DNA of 64,000 nt from Duncaniella dubosii (GCF_004803915.1 NZ_CP039396.1:558001-622000); one strand, 5' to 3'. Shown: positions 10,601-20,022, counted from the stretch's first letter. Notes: generated from the letters alone by a model not told the origin. Translations and numbers: made by a program.

Positions 10601-11051
10601 GAGAGGATGTTTCGTCTATGATACGAGGACAGGAGGCAATATATTTTTCCCAATCGGATCTTCAGGCTATGGGCATCGAAAACATAATCTCAAACACCCA
10701 ACAGATGGTTCTACATACTATGGGGTATTAAGGTACTCATGCAATGACCGCTGGGGATATTTTAATAACACCGATAATGGCATTTACAAATACGGTGTAT
10801 ATGACGCTCCTCTTTTTTTGGACATATTCCGTTCAGAGGGAGCAATTTATTGGTTTGACAAAAGCAGTCCATCTGTAGAAGAGGAAAATAATAAACCACA
10901 GACATTCTATTATCCCGCATGGGATATAAATTATTTGACTTTTGATTTTGAAAAAATCAGACGTGATAATATCTGGAAATCCATTGATGATAAAGACCCC
11001 CAAAAAAGTGGCTATTCAGACGCCTGCTTCATTAGGTGTATCCAAGAATAG
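7659..11051 (+). CDS. DUF4906 large lipoprotein, candidate pilus tip; two frameshifts
   Basis: The corrected product has about 1130 residues, far larger than the other pilus subunits. It opens with a lipoprotein signal (AAVSC, Cys21). The N-terminal part has IGEGEAEVTAEVTFTPL and FYFYENLQG, typical of DUF4906 proteins at the end of Bacteroidales pilus operons. The C-terminal part (KWCTGNNI, DEGTLFKFGNW, GGSATGMRGCFVYD, GAIYWFDK) resembles the lectin-like end domain of these proteins. The sequence is split into three frames: one base is missing near 8607-8610 (the second frame is open by 8615) and one extra A lies in the run at 10303-10306. The two changes cancel, so no residue is lost overall. 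Role as tip adhesin is inferred from size and position. Confidence 0.82.
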
Positions 11052-11115
11052 CGGCAAATCCCTCAACTTAGTCCAATAGTAATTGGAAAAAGTTGAGGAT
11101 TTGCCGCTATTTGCT
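11049..11115 (+). terminator. Terminator of the pilus operon
   Basis: A long stem (AGCGGCAAATCC and its complement GGATTTGCCGCT, with AACTT/AAGTT inside) begins at the stop codon of the DUF4906 gene. The U-tract is weak, but the stem is about 19 base pairs with one bulged C. Confidence 0.7.
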
Positions 11116-11153
11116 GCTAACAAAATTTGATTTCAAACATTTCTCACAAAAAA

Positions 11154-11185
11154 TTTGCATATATCAGAAAACTCACTTAACTTTG
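11154..11185 (+). promoter_or_regulatory. Promoter of tRNA-Asp copy 1
   Basis: TTTG at 11154-11157 and TAACTTTG at 11178-11185 are separated by 20 bases, a textbook Bacteroidetes sigma-ABfr promoter, 83 bases before the tRNA. Confidence 0.8.
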
Positions 11186-11267
11186 CACAAGCAAAACGGC
11201 AGTAATCACTATCGCCCATAAGAGTAGAAGCGCAGCTGCCGTGGAGCATATCTCACGTGTAAAACTT

Positions 11268-11341
11268 GGTGTGGTAGTTCAGCTGGTTAGAATACCTGCC
11301 TGTCACGCAGGGGGTCGCGGGTTCGAGTCCCGTCCATACCG
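11268..11341 (+). tRNA. tRNA-Asp (GTC), copy 1
   Basis: The 74-nt cloverleaf has acceptor arms GGTGTGG and CCATACC, anticodon GTC in a loop closed by CCTG/CAGG, the T-arm GGTTCGAGTCC and discriminator G. CCA is not encoded. It has its own promoter and terminator and is identical in its body to copies at 19837 and 20958. Confidence 0.97.
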
Positions 11342-11353
11342 CTGAGGAGAGAG

Positions 11354-11406
11354 GAGAATGAGTAATTATTAATTTCTTCGGAAATTATCTTTACTCATTC
11401 TTTTTC
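11354..11406 (+). terminator. Terminator of tRNA-Asp copy 1
   Basis: GAATGAGTAA pairs with TTACTCATTC around an inner AATTTC-TTCG-GAAATT hairpin, followed by TTTTT. The same structure follows the other two tRNA-Asp copies. Confidence 0.85.
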
Positions 11407-11615
11407 ATATACACCGCCTCTCGCTCCGACATAAAGACATTATATACATACTATGTGGCGACAGCTTGCCCGATAAGCCGTCAGACACACACACGAAAGA
11501 AATATATATAATCCTTGTTTTATAATCATCGCGTCCGGCAGACATGCTCCACCGGTCTCAATAATCTACAAGAAAACTTTATACTTTTTAATAACTTAAT
11601 CAATTCTTCTTAACT

Positions 11616-12652
11616 ATGCCAAAGTTTACAGAAAAACGTGTCAGCATGATTCATGGCATACTTCTGATTGCACTCTTTGCGTGCGCAGCCTTCTACATCG
11701 GCGAAGCCCAGTTTTTCAAGGATCTGTCGTTCAGCCCGATGATCATCGGTATCATCCTCGGTATGCTCTACGCCAACTCGCTCCGCAACAATCTGCCCGA
11801 GACGTGGGTCCCCGGCATCCAGTTCTGTTCTAAGAAAGTGTTGCGCCTCGGCATTATCCTCTATGGCTTCCGACTGACATTCCAAGACGTTGTAAATGTA
11901 GGTGTTTCAGGCATCGTCATCGACGCAATAATCGTGGTCACCACCATCCTCGGCGGTATCTGGATCGGGCGCATGCTCAAGATGGACCGCGACACAGCGC
12001 TTCTGACCTCTATCGGCAGCGGCATCTGCGGAGCGGCGGCAGTGCTCGGCGCTGAATCGGCCATACGCACACAAGCCTACAAGACAGCCGTCGCAGTGGC
12101 GACAGTGGTGATTTTCGGCACAATCTCAATGTTCCTCTATCCGTGGCCTACCGTTCGGGCTGGGTCGACCTCACCCCTCAGGAAATGGGCATCTATTCCG
12201 GCTCGACCCTCCATGAAGTCGCCCACGCCGTCGGCGCAGGCAACGCGATGGGCATCGAAGTGTCAAACGTCTCCATCATCGTCAAGATGATCCGTGTCAT
12301 GCTCCTCGTTCCCGTGCTTCTGGTGCTCGGAGTCTGGGTGTCGCGCCGTGGCAAGTCGACGGGCGAAGCAGGCGAAAAAGGCAAGGTCAACATTCCTTGG
12401 TTTGCAGTAGGCTTCCTTGTGGTCATCGGATTCAACTCGTTCAACCTTCTCCCGACAGTCCTCGTCGACGCAATCAACTACTTCGACACCTTCCTTCTGA
12501 CAATGGCTATGGCGGCTCTCGGCGCTGAAACCAGCATCGACAAGTTCAAGAAAGCAGGCGCGAAACCGTTTGTCCTTGCATTCATACTCGACCTCTGGCT
12601 CATCGGCGGCGGCTATCTCCTTGCAAAATACGTGGCTCCCGCCTGGCTCTGA
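11616..12652 (+). CDS. YeiH/YeiH-like putative sulfate exporter, frameshifted
   Basis: The corrected 345-residue protein is an integral membrane protein of the YeiH family (conserved hypothetical protein 698), with about ten hydrophobic segments. Family signatures include IGIILGMLYAN, SIGSGICGAAAV and STLHEVAHAVGAGNAMG. The frame breaks at 12143/12144, where one G is missing in CCGTGG. Restoring it reads MFLYPVAYRSGW and joins the two halves exactly. The family is named for suspected sulfate or sulfite export, but the substrate here is not shown. It stands alone between a tRNA-Asp unit and a shared terminator with lpxB. Confidence 0.88.
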
Positions 12653-12674
12653 CAAAATCAGGCTACACACGAAC

Positions 12675-12736
12675 AAAAAAACACCACAGCGCGATATCGG
12701 GCAACCGTGCCATGACATCGCGCTGTGATGTTTTTC
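12675..12736. terminator. Bidirectional terminator between the YeiH-like gene and lpxB
   Basis: AAAAACACCACAGCGCGAT pairs with ATCGCGCTGTGATGTTTTT between two convergent genes, with A and T runs on both flanks. Confidence 0.85.
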
Positions 12737-12755
12737 CATAGACTCCTGCCGACCG

Positions 12756-13942
12756 TCACCGCCCTCCGAGCGAACGGAGGATGAGCGCCGCGACATTGGC
12801 CGCAGCAGAGCTGTCGGTGTGGAGGATGCGGCGCACACGGTCATAGCCGTCGAGCTGCGCCCGGCGCTCGGAAGTGTCGCCGATGAGCGGCGCGAGCTGA
12901 CGGTCGACCATCTCCGGCGTGCAGTTGTGGACGAGCATTTCAGGCACGACACATCCTCTCACGCCCGTCCTGACAGCCTCGCGGTTGACCTCGTTGCGCG
13001 TCAGGCGGTCAATCTTCCCACCGACGAGGTTCGGGAGCGAGGCATAGGGGATTTTGAGTATGTGGAGAAAAATATCGTGGGCCCATTTCCAGCCGACTGC
13101 CCGGTAGCACACCACCTGCGGACATCCGGCAAGCGCACATTCGAGCGCCGCAGTGCCCGATGTCACCATAGCCACACGCGAATTAGCCATCAGACCGAGA
13201 GTAGCCCCGTCGACAACCGGGAAGTCGGTAAACCGCGCATAGAACTCCCGCTGAGCGAGGGCGCACCCGCAACCACCGCCTGTAAACCGGGATGACGACG
13301 CGCCACAGCGTCCATCACCGGCAGATTGGCCTTTATCTCCCCCACCCTGCTTCCGGGCACGAGCGCGAGAACCGGGCGGTCGGCAAGCCCGTGGGCGGCG
13401 AAAAATTCGCCACGCGACGGCAGCGCCCTGATGGCATCCTCGACCTCCTCTACCGAAGGATTGCCTACGTAGGTCACCTCGACCTCGCGCTCGGAAAACC
13501 ATGCCGGTTCAAAGGGTAGAATCGAGAACACCTCGTCGACATAGCGCCTGATCTGCTTGATGCGATATGATTTCCACGCCCAAAGCTTCGGCGCGATGTA
13601 GTAGAACACCTTTATGCCAAGTCCCTTGGCATACTTGGCGAGCTTGAGGTTGAAACCGGGATAGTCGACAAGCACCACTGCGTCGGGGCGCTGAGTGCGT
13701 ATGGCCTCCTTGGCGGTCCTGAGATTGCCGAGCACCTCGGGCAGATGTCTGGCCACGTCAATGAAGCCCATGAACGCCATGCGGCTGAAATGGATTAGCG
13801 GAGCGCGGCCAGAGGCATCAGCCATGCGGTCGCCGCCGAGAAAACAGATGTCGGCTTCGGGGTCGAGTTTCAGAAGCTCCTTTATGACCTGAGCGGCATG
13901 CAGGTCGCCGGATGCCTCTCCGGCCGAGAAGAAATATTTCAT
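12756..13942 (-). CDS. lpxB: Lipid-A-disaccharide synthase LpxB, frameshifted
   Basis: LpxB joins UDP-2,3-diacylglucosamine and 2,3-diacylglucosamine 1-phosphate to make the lipid A disaccharide at the inner membrane. The N-terminus has the diagnostic SAGEASGDLHAAQVIKEL, followed by GFIDVARHLP, VLVDYPGFNLKLA, YYIAPKLWAWK and VTYVGNPSVEEV. The C-terminal half has VTSGTAALECALAGCPQVV and PNLVGG. One base is missing near 13251-13258, between APSL and QREFY; correcting it gives 395 residues, the normal length. Since lipid A synthesis is needed for growth in this group, the break is probably an assembly error. The gene is divergent from the PepSY-like gene. Confidence 0.93.
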
Positions 13943-13971
13943 AGTCTGGATTATTTTCGTGATGTGTCACG

Positions 13972-13979
13972 CAAAGATA
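13972..13979 (-). promoter_or_regulatory. Promoter -7 box of lpxB
   Basis: On the minus strand this reads TATCTTTG, matching TAnnTTTG, 30 bases before the lpxB start. Confidence 0.55.
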
Positions 13980-14126
13980 AACCATTTACTCCGCACTGCA
14001 AAACTCCCGGCCGAATATACCCGAACTCAGACATACTAAACGGGTATCCCTGTCCGTTAATATAAACGTAGCATACGGAAACTATCGGAAACACACTCAT
14101 TATATATATTTTTTCAAGGAAGACTT

Positions 14127-14594
14127 ATGAAAAAAATTCTACTTCTTCTCCTTCTCGTCACAATGACAGGAGGAGTCGCACACGCCTTTATCGACAAGTA
14201 CACAATCAACCGCGAGAATCTGCCTGAAGAGGCTCTCGAAATGCTCGACGAGTATTTCCCGAAAGCGAAGGTGAGCATGATCAAGGTCGACCGCCATCTG
14301 CTCAAAAAGACCGACTACGATGTAAAACTCGTCAACGGCACTAAAATCGAATTTTCAAACGCCGGCAAATGGCAGTCGGTCGACTGCAAGAAGCGCGAAG
14401 TGCCCGAAGGGCTTGTCCCACGCACCATCCGGAACTATGTTGGCAAAAACGGCAACGGAGCAAAGATTGTCAGCATAAAGAAAAAACTCAGCGGTTATGA
14501 AATCGGACTTTCCGACGGCGTGGGAATGAAATTCAATCTTCTCGGCCAGTTCAAGAGCATCATAACCGACAGCGAAGAAGATAATGACGAATAA
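14127..14594 (+). CDS. PepSY-like (DUF2874) periplasmic protein
   Basis: The 155-residue protein has a signal peptide ending in VAHA and then two repeats of the same pattern: a short helix (LPEEALEMLDEYFP; VPRTIRNYVG) followed by two or three strands (DYDVKLVNGTKIEF; GYEIGLSDGVGMKF). This is the PepSY-like beta-lactamase-inhibitor fold typical of Bacteroidetes. Such proteins are thought to be periplasmic inhibitors or binding proteins, but the partner is unknown. The acidic tail (EEDNDE) ends the protein. It is monocistronic, ending at the hairpin near 14692. Confidence 0.8.
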   Translation: MKKILLLLLLVTMTGGVAHAFIDKYTINRENLPEEALEMLDEYFPKAKVSMIKVDRHLLKKTDYDVKLVNGTKIEFSNAGKWQSVDCKKREVPEGLVPRTIRNYVGKNGNGAKIVSIKKKLSGYEIGLSDGVGMKFNLLGQFKSIITDSEEDNDE

Positions 14595-14691
14595 GACACA
14601 TCCGGCATGACTCTCCCCTCAGGATGACTCAACGGATTCACGCCTGATTGACGATTATTTGGGAAACAGGTATCGGCCAACTTCATGATTT

Positions 14692-14738
14692 GCAGCCGTT
14701 CATCCCTCGGCAGGGAATGAACGGCTGCTTTTTCTTTT
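14692..14738 (+). terminator. Terminator after the PepSY-like gene
   Basis: GCAGCCGTTCAT pairs with ATGAACGGCTGC, followed by TTTTTCTTTT. It lies 98 bases past the stop codon. Confidence 0.85.
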
Positions 14739-14927
14739 ACAGGCCACAGGTGCGGTGTCCGCAAGGAGATTCTCCACACAGACGGTGGTGACAGAATGGT
14801 TGTTCAAAAAGTAAATTTTAATGAATTTTTCTCAAAATTTCATTGTTTGAAGGATTTTTGCTAACTTGCGCGTTAATAATAGAGTCAGATTCACGTCTAC
14901 TATTATTTTTATCCCCCTCTACCACCT

Positions 14928-15638
14928 ATGTACCGTATATTATTCCCGCTCCTGTTCATGCTGCTGCCGATTCTGTCCGAAGCCAAAACCCCTATTTTCG
15001 GGAAAGCCGAGATAGATGTCGATTATATGTATGAATATGTGTGCCGCCATAACCCCAAGTTCCAGCGCGAGGTTGCCGAAGCGTTCTACAATGTCGGCGA
15101 GCGCTATGGCATCCGTGGCGATATCGCCCTCTGCCAGGCCATAATCGAGACCGGATGGTTCAGATTTGACAACGGAACAGCCGTTCAGCCCAATGCCCAC
15201 AACTATTGCGGGCTTGGAGTGAAAAAACGCGGCGACAAGGGCTGCAGATTCCGCGACATCGAGGAAGGAGTCACAGCCATGATGCAACATCTCTACGCCT
15301 ATGCGTGTTCCGGCAATCTCCCTGACGGAGAAAACATGGTCGACCCGCGTTTCACCTATGTCAAGCGCGGCTGCGCCCCGACGTGGGAAAAACTCGCGGG
15401 CCGATGGGCCATGAACCCGCGCTACGGCAAAAACATACTTCAGATTTACTCCGGGCTGGTCACTCATGCCAAGTCGGACAATCTTGCCTCACAGCAAAAC
15501 ATCTACAAGGCCAAAGTCATCCAGCGGATCGAGGTCGAACTTCCCGACGGACTCATCGACATCGACCATCTCTCTCCTGAATACGGCCATGATGTGGACG
15601 ACAGCGATGACATTGCCAACAACGATCTATTCAAATGA
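14928..15638 (+). CDS. Secreted glucosaminidase (GH73-like)
   Basis: The 236-residue protein has a signal peptide ending in SEA and a glucosaminidase domain at about residues 40-180. Glu74 in AIIETGWF is the expected catalytic acid, and the domain also shows NAHNYCGLGVKK and FRDIEEGVTAMMQHL. Enzymes of this group cut the glycan strands of peptidoglycan between N-acetylglucosamine and N-acetylmuramic acid. An acidic tail of about 50 residues (DVDDSDDIANND) follows the domain. The stop codon overlaps the start of the helicase gene (ATGA), so the two are translationally coupled although their functions look unrelated. Confidence 0.87.
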   Translation: MYRILFPLLFMLLPILSEAKTPIFGKAEIDVDYMYEYVCRHNPKFQREVAEAFYNVGERYGIRGDIALCQAIIETGWFRFDNGTAVQPNAHNYCGLGVKKRGDKGCRFRDIEEGVTAMMQHLYAYACSGNLPDGENMVDPRFTYVKRGCAPTWEKLAGRWAMNPRYGKNILQIYSGLVTHAKSDNLASQQNIYKAKVIQRIEVELPDGLIDIDHLSPEYGHDVDDSDDIANNDLFK

Positions 15639-16960
15639 AAGAAAAAGAAATACTCGCCAACATAGCTTCGCGCCTTGCCATAGGCGAACTCAACGACATG
15701 CAGCGTCGCATGGCCGGACTTCAGACCAAAGGCACTGTCACACTCATCGCCCCTACCGGCTCGGGCAAGACTCTTGCATTCGCCATCCCTCTGCTCAAAA
15801 GTCTCGGAAACCCCGATGGCAAAGTGCGGGCTGTCGTCATCGCCCCTTCACGCGAACTCGTGGTGCAGATCTATGAGGTCATCCGCCCAATCGCGACCGG
15901 ATTCAAGACAGTCGCGTTCTACGGCGGTCACTCGATGCAGGAGGAAATAAACTCTCTCGCAGTAACTCCCGACATAATCGTAGCCACCCCGGGGCGTCTG
16001 CTCGACCATGTGAAACGCGGCAACCTCGACCTCTCGACAACGCGCACGCTGGTGCTCGACGAATATGACAAGGCCCTCGAACTCGGCTTTGCTGACGAAA
16101 TGAAACGCGTGTGCCACAAGCTTACTTCTGTATCGTTCGTCATCCACACCTCAGCCACAGTGCTCGCCGAGCTGCCAGACTATCTGCCTAAGAGCACGCG
16201 CACCGAACTGATTGATTTCAGCTGTTCGACTTCACCGAGAAAGCAGATGCAGATTGTACATATCCCCTCCCCGTCCCGCGACAAACTCGACACGCTCATC
16301 GACCTTCTCCGCTCTCTCCCCGACGGCCGTGTCATCGTCTTCGCCAACCATCGCGAAAGCGTCGAGCGCATTCATGCCGCCCTGCGCAAAGCCGGGCTTC
16401 CGGCCGGACTCTACCACGGAGGATTGGAACAGAATGAGCGTGAGAACGCCGTCGAACTGCTCAACAACGGGACGACACCGATACTCGTCTCAACCGATCT
16501 CGGCTCACGCGGTCTCGACATCGCCGAGCTGTCGGCCGTGGTCCACTATCACTTGCCACCGTCGCCCGAAGCATGGACCCACCGCAACGGCCGCACCGCG
16601 CGTCAGGACGCAAACGGAGAAATATATGTGATCACAGCCGAGGGCGAAAACATCCCTGAATACGTCGAATGGGACAGAGACTATGTGCCTCAGGGGAAGA
16701 CAGACCATCCGATAGTCTCGTCGACCGCCACACTCTATTTCAATGTCGGGAAAAAAGAAAAAATTTCACGTGGCGACATCGTTGGTTTCCTCATCGCCAA
16801 AGGCGGCCTTGAAGCCTCGCAAATCGGCCGTATAGCGCTGCGCGACCATGCCGCCCTCGTAGCCGTCCCTCGCTCAGAGGCAGGACGACTCGTGAAAGCA
16901 CTCGCACCCGAACGTATCAAAAACACCCGTGCCAAAATTTCAGTCCTTAAAGGAGAATAA
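15635..16960 (+). CDS. DEAD-box RNA helicase, DbpA-like
   Basis: The 441-residue helicase has both RecA-like domains: Walker A APTGSGKT (near residue 40), PSREL, TPGRLLDH, motif II, TSAT, then IVFANHRESV, STDLGSRGLDIA and HRNGRTAR. A C-terminal domain with VGKKEKISRGDIVGFL and GRIALRDHAALVAV is the DbpA-type RNA-binding domain, which in the founding member binds a hairpin of 23S rRNA during ribosome assembly. Motif II reads DEYD instead of DEAD; the first D and E that bind the metal and water are kept, so activity is still expected. It is coupled to the glucosaminidase gene upstream by a four-base overlap. Confidence 0.9.
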   Translation: MKEKEILANIASRLAIGELNDMQRRMAGLQTKGTVTLIAPTGSGKTLAFAIPLLKSLGNPDGKVRAVVIAPSRELVVQIYEVIRPIATGFKTVAFYGGHSMQEEINSLAVTPDIIVATPGRLLDHVKRGNLDLSTTRTLVLDEYDKALELGFADEMKRVCHKLTSVSFVIHTSATVLAELPDYLPKSTRTELIDFSCSTSPRKQMQIVHIPSPSRDKLDTLIDLLRSLPDGRVIVFANHRESVERIHAALRKAGLPAGLYHGGLEQNERENAVELLNNGTTPILVSTDLGSRGLDIAELSAVVHYHLPPSPEAWTHRNGRTARQDANGEIYVITAEGENIPEYVEWDRDYVPQGKTDHPIVSSTATLYFNVGKKEKISRGDIVGFLIAKGGLEASQIGRIALRDHAALVAVPRSEAGRLVKALAPERIKNTRAKISVLKGE

Positions 16961-16973
16961 TGATAACCCATAC

Positions 16974-17033
16974 GGCAAGCGCCCCGTGGAAACTGGTAAT
17001 CGGACCTTTCCACGGGGCGCTTGCCGTTTTCTT
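16974..17033. terminator. Strong terminator between convergent helicase and nitroreductase genes
   Basis: A perfect 19-bp stem (GGCAAGCGCCCCGTGGAAA at 16974-16992 against its complement at 17007-17025) is followed by GTTTTCTTT. Confidence 0.92.
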
Positions 17034-17045
17034 TGATGAAAACCA

Positions 17046-17797
17046 TCACCGCGCAGGATCAAACCCACGGCGCTGAAGAGCACGGAGCATGCGATATTGC
17101 ATCGCTTCGCGATAGTAGCCCACTATATGCGAAGCCCAGTCATTGTCGGTCTTTGCGCCTTCGCGTGTCTGATTGTAGTTGCTGACGATGGCATCATATT
17201 CCTTAAGCTCTTCGAGCATCGCGTCATCATCCTGACGGTAATGATCCTTATGGATGACGAGCGACAGCGGCTGCTTCGGTTTCAGATCGGGCATCTCACG
17301 CGGTACACCTATTGCAAGACCACACACAATGAAAGTCTTGTCTGGAAGCTTCATCATCGATGAGAGAGCCTCAGGCGCGACGGTGCGTGCATAACCGATC
17401 GGACAGGTCCCAAGCCCGAGCGACTCAGCCATCGTCACTGCCCCCATCATGGCCAGCGTTGCGTCAACGACCCGACAATCAGGCCGTCGGCAGTATGTTC
17501 GAAATCCGGCATATCTATATTTTTTGCTTCGCTGATCAGCCGGATTTTATGATAGTCGATCATAAAAAGCAAAAAATGCGAACATGTCTTGATCTGCTTC
17601 TGATTTGTCAGAGCATAAATCTGTTCCTTGACAGCCTGATCCGTAACATCGATTACAGAAAACTGCTGTCCGTTGTAACTTGTGGGCGTGTTGCGTATGG
17701 CCTCATAAATTAGCTGCATCTGTTCGTCGGTCACCGCCTCACGCTCATAGCGACGGATACTGCGACGATTCAGCAGACTTTCTTTAACGCTTTTCAT
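17046..17797 (-). CDS. Nitroreductase family protein, frameshifted
   Basis: The corrected 250-residue protein belongs to the FMN-dependent nitroreductase superfamily. It has the N-terminal RRSIRRYERE segment that holds FMN phosphate, TPTSYNGQQF, and a C-terminal half with AESLGLGTCPIGYAR and VCGLAIGVP. A base is missing at 17468/17469 (one C of the plus strand). Restoring it gives GLIVGSVDATLAMMGAV across the joint. These enzymes reduce nitro compounds, quinones or flavins with NAD(P)H; the native substrate is not known. The gene stands alone. Confidence 0.87.
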
Positions 17798-17929
17798 GTC
17801 TTTATGCCGGGATTATGATTAGTAAATTAATTCAATGTATGGAGCATTAGTGCAGCCATGGATTGCTATATAAACAATTTACACGGCCAAACTGTTTAAT
17901 AGACCCATTTATTTAACATATTTTCATCA

Positions 17930-17961
17930 ATTGTTTTGTTCAGGCCAAATAGGTAACTTTG
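17930..17961 (+). promoter_or_regulatory. Promoter of the K+/H+ antiporter gene
   Basis: ATTG at 17930-17933 and TAACTTTG at 17954-17961 are separated by 20 bases. The start codon follows after about 40 bases. Confidence 0.65.
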
Positions 17962-18002
17962 CAAAACATAATCAACCGTTTGGCAACCACCACAGTTCAA
18001 CT

Positions 18003-19493
18003 ATGGATTTTATCACATCAGAAAACATACTCCTCATCGGCTCGATGCTACTCATCGCAGGAGTGCTTGTCGGCAAATTAAGTTACCGCTTCGGACTTCC
18101 GTTGCTGTTGATATTCCTTCTCGTCGGCATGGCTTTCGGCACCGACGGCCTCGGAATCCAGTTCAGCGACATGCACACCGCACAGTTCATCGGCATGGTG
18201 GCGCTTTGTATCATACTTTTTTCAGGCGGCCTCGGCACCAAACTCTCCTCGATAAGACCCGTAATCATCCCGGGCCTCGTCCTCTCTACAGCAGGAGTGC
18301 TACTCACTGCGCTCATAACCGGCCTGTTCATCCTATGGCTATCAGGCATGGAATGGGCCAATATCCATTTTGCATTCCTCCCGTCGCTTCTGCTCGCAGC
18401 CACGATGTCGTCGACCGACTCGGCCTCGGTGTTCGGCATACTCGGAAGTCAGAAAGTGGCACTTCGCAATCACCTTCGCCCCATGCTTGAGCTTGAAAGC
18501 GGATCAAACGACCCTATGGCCTATATGCTAACCATAATACTTATAGAGGCCATCACTCTCGGCGGAGGGCTTTCGGCCGGTAACATAGCTGTCGAGCTAA
18601 TCTTGCAATTCGGAGTGGGCGGGGCAACCGGATTTGTGATGGGCAAACTCACGCTTTGGCTCATCAGCGCATACCGGCGCATCGGCCGCAGCTCTGGCAA
18701 TCAGGAGGATGCGTCCCAGGCCACTTCAATGATTTCGATACTGATGATCGGATGTGTATTCTTCACCTTCGCTATCACGACCGCCCTTGCAGGCAACGGC
18801 TATCTCGCCGTATATATCTGCGGGATAGTTCTCGGCAATGCCACACTTCCCAACCATCGCGGAATCTCGAAATTCATCGACGGCATGACATGGCTGGCAC
18901 AGATAGTCGTGTTCCTTATGCTCGGCCTGCTCGTGAACCCTCACGAGATGATCGATGTTGCGGTGGTCTCAATCATGATTGGCATATTCATGATCCTTGT
19001 GGGACGTCCGCTCAGCGTGTTCGTCTCGCTCGCACCTTTGCGAAAAATCAGCACCCGGTCCAAGCTGTTCATATCATGGGTCGGCCTGCGCGGAGCCGTA
19101 CCAATCATCTTCGCCACATATCCTGTCGTCGCAAATATCGAAGGTGCCGGACAGATTTTCAACATTGTGTTTTTTGTCACGCTCCTTTCCCTGCTAATAC
19201 AGGGCACGACTGTAATAGCATCGGCAAAGAAACTGAAACTAATCGATCCGGATGCCAAGGAGGATGATGATTTCGGAGTCGAGCTTGCCGATGATATCCC
19301 GACTTCGCTCCAGACTCTAACCCTGACCGAACAGCATCTTGCAGGAGGAAACACCCTCCGCGACATGCAGCTCCCGGCCGGCTCGCTCGTCATGATGATC
19401 CGGCGCGATTCGCGCTATATCGTTCCTAACGGCACACGCAGGCTTCTGCCGGGAGATACATTGCTTATAATCCGTGAAGAAAAAAGCTCTTGA
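18003..19493 (+). CDS. Potassium/proton antiporter with C-terminal RCK domain
   Basis: The 496-residue protein has about twelve membrane segments of the CPA1 cation/proton antiporter fold. Signatures include LIFLLVGMAFG near the N-terminus, LAATMSSTDSASVFGIL, LESGSNDPMAYML and SWVGLRGAVPIIFATYP. The last 70 residues (LRDMQLPAGSLVMMIRRD, LLPGDTLLIIRE) are an RCK/TrkA C-terminal domain that binds nucleotide or cation and gates transport. This combination fits the CvrA/NhaP2 group, which expels K+ in exchange for protons. I start the gene at 18003 (MDFITSENIL) because it follows the promoter; upstream codons in frame are not typical of the family. Confidence 0.9.
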   Translation: MDFITSENILLIGSMLLIAGVLVGKLSYRFGLPLLLIFLLVGMAFGTDGLGIQFSDMHTAQFIGMVALCIILFSGGLGTKLSSIRPVIIPGLVLSTAGVLLTALITGLFILWLSGMEWANIHFAFLPSLLLAATMSSTDSASVFGILGSQKVALRNHLRPMLELESGSNDPMAYMLTIILIEAITLGGGLSAGNIAVELILQFGVGGATGFVMGKLTLWLISAYRRIGRSSGNQEDASQATSMISILMIGCVFFTFAITTALAGNGYLAVYICGIVLGNATLPNHRGISKFIDGMTWLAQIVVFLMLGLLVNPHEMIDVAVVSIMIGIFMILVGRPLSVFVSLAPLRKISTRSKLFISWVGLRGAVPIIFATYPVVANIEGAGQIFNIVFFVTLLSLLIQGTTVIASAKKLKLIDPDAKEDDDFGVELADDIPTSLQTLTLTEQHLAGGNTLRDMQLPAGSLVMMIRRDSRYIVPNGTRRLLPGDTLLIIREEKSS

Positions 19494-19585
19494 CCATCAT
19501 CACATGCACTGATAACATCAATAACGGCAGCAAATAACCGAATTTGATATAAAATCTGAATAAAATCAACCTTTATGTTCTTCAA

Positions 19586-19712
19586 CAGTTCGGTAATTTT
19601 TGAACAGGCATAGCTGTATCGCACTGATACACAATAGTTTGCATTGATATTGAATTGTTATTGTATCTTATTGATATTCAATTGAATATGCAAATTTTAC
19701 CGAACTATTGTT
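19586..19712. repeat. AT-rich inverted repeat before tRNA-Asp copy 2
   Basis: CAGTTCGGTAATTTTT at the left and AAATTTTACCGAACTATTG at the right form the outer arms. Between them are two ATTGATATT copies, followed by GAATTG and CAATTG. The stretch could form a long cruciform or hairpin. Its function is unknown; the region 19494-19720 contains no gene. Confidence 0.45.
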
Positions 19713-19730
19713 CTTTTTACATCGAAAAAA

Positions 19731-19762
19731 TTTGCATATATCGGAAAACTCTCGTAACTTTG
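19731..19762 (+). promoter_or_regulatory. Promoter of tRNA-Asp copy 2
   Basis: TTTG at 19731-19734 and TAACTTTG at 19755-19762, with a 20-base spacer, nearly identical to the copy-1 promoter. Confidence 0.8.
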
Positions 19763-19836
19763 CACTCGCAAAACGGAAATAACGCCGGTTGATGAGAGAA
19801 TCAACAAAACGGCATCCGAAAGCATCTCAAAACCTT

Positions 19837-19910
19837 GGTGTGGTAGTTCAGCTGGTTAGAATACCTGCCTGTCACGCAGGGGGTCGCGGGTTCGAGTCCC
19901 GTCCATACCG
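19837..19910 (+). tRNA. tRNA-Asp (GTC), copy 2
   Basis: The body is identical to the copies at 11268 and 20958, with anticodon GTC, acceptor GGTGTGG/CCATACC and discriminator G. It is expressed from its own promoter. Confidence 0.97.
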
Positions 19911-19923
19911 CTGAGGAGAGAGG

Positions 19924-19976
19924 AGAATGAGTAATTGTAAATTCCTTCGGGAATTGCGTTACTCATTCTTTTTTTA
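19924..19976 (+). terminator. Terminator of tRNA-Asp copy 2
   Basis: GAATGAGTAA pairs with TTACTCATTC around an inner AATTCC/GGAATT hairpin, with a run of T after it. Confidence 0.85.
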
Positions 19977-20022
19977 TACCTTTACGCCGTGCCAAACACC
20001 CAATTATATAAACCCCTGCATT

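Noticed and set aside
12263..12952. A 229-codon minus-strand open frame across the YeiH-like gene end and lpxB end
   Set aside because: It spans two real genes and a terminator and has no motif; it is an artefact of GC-rich codons.
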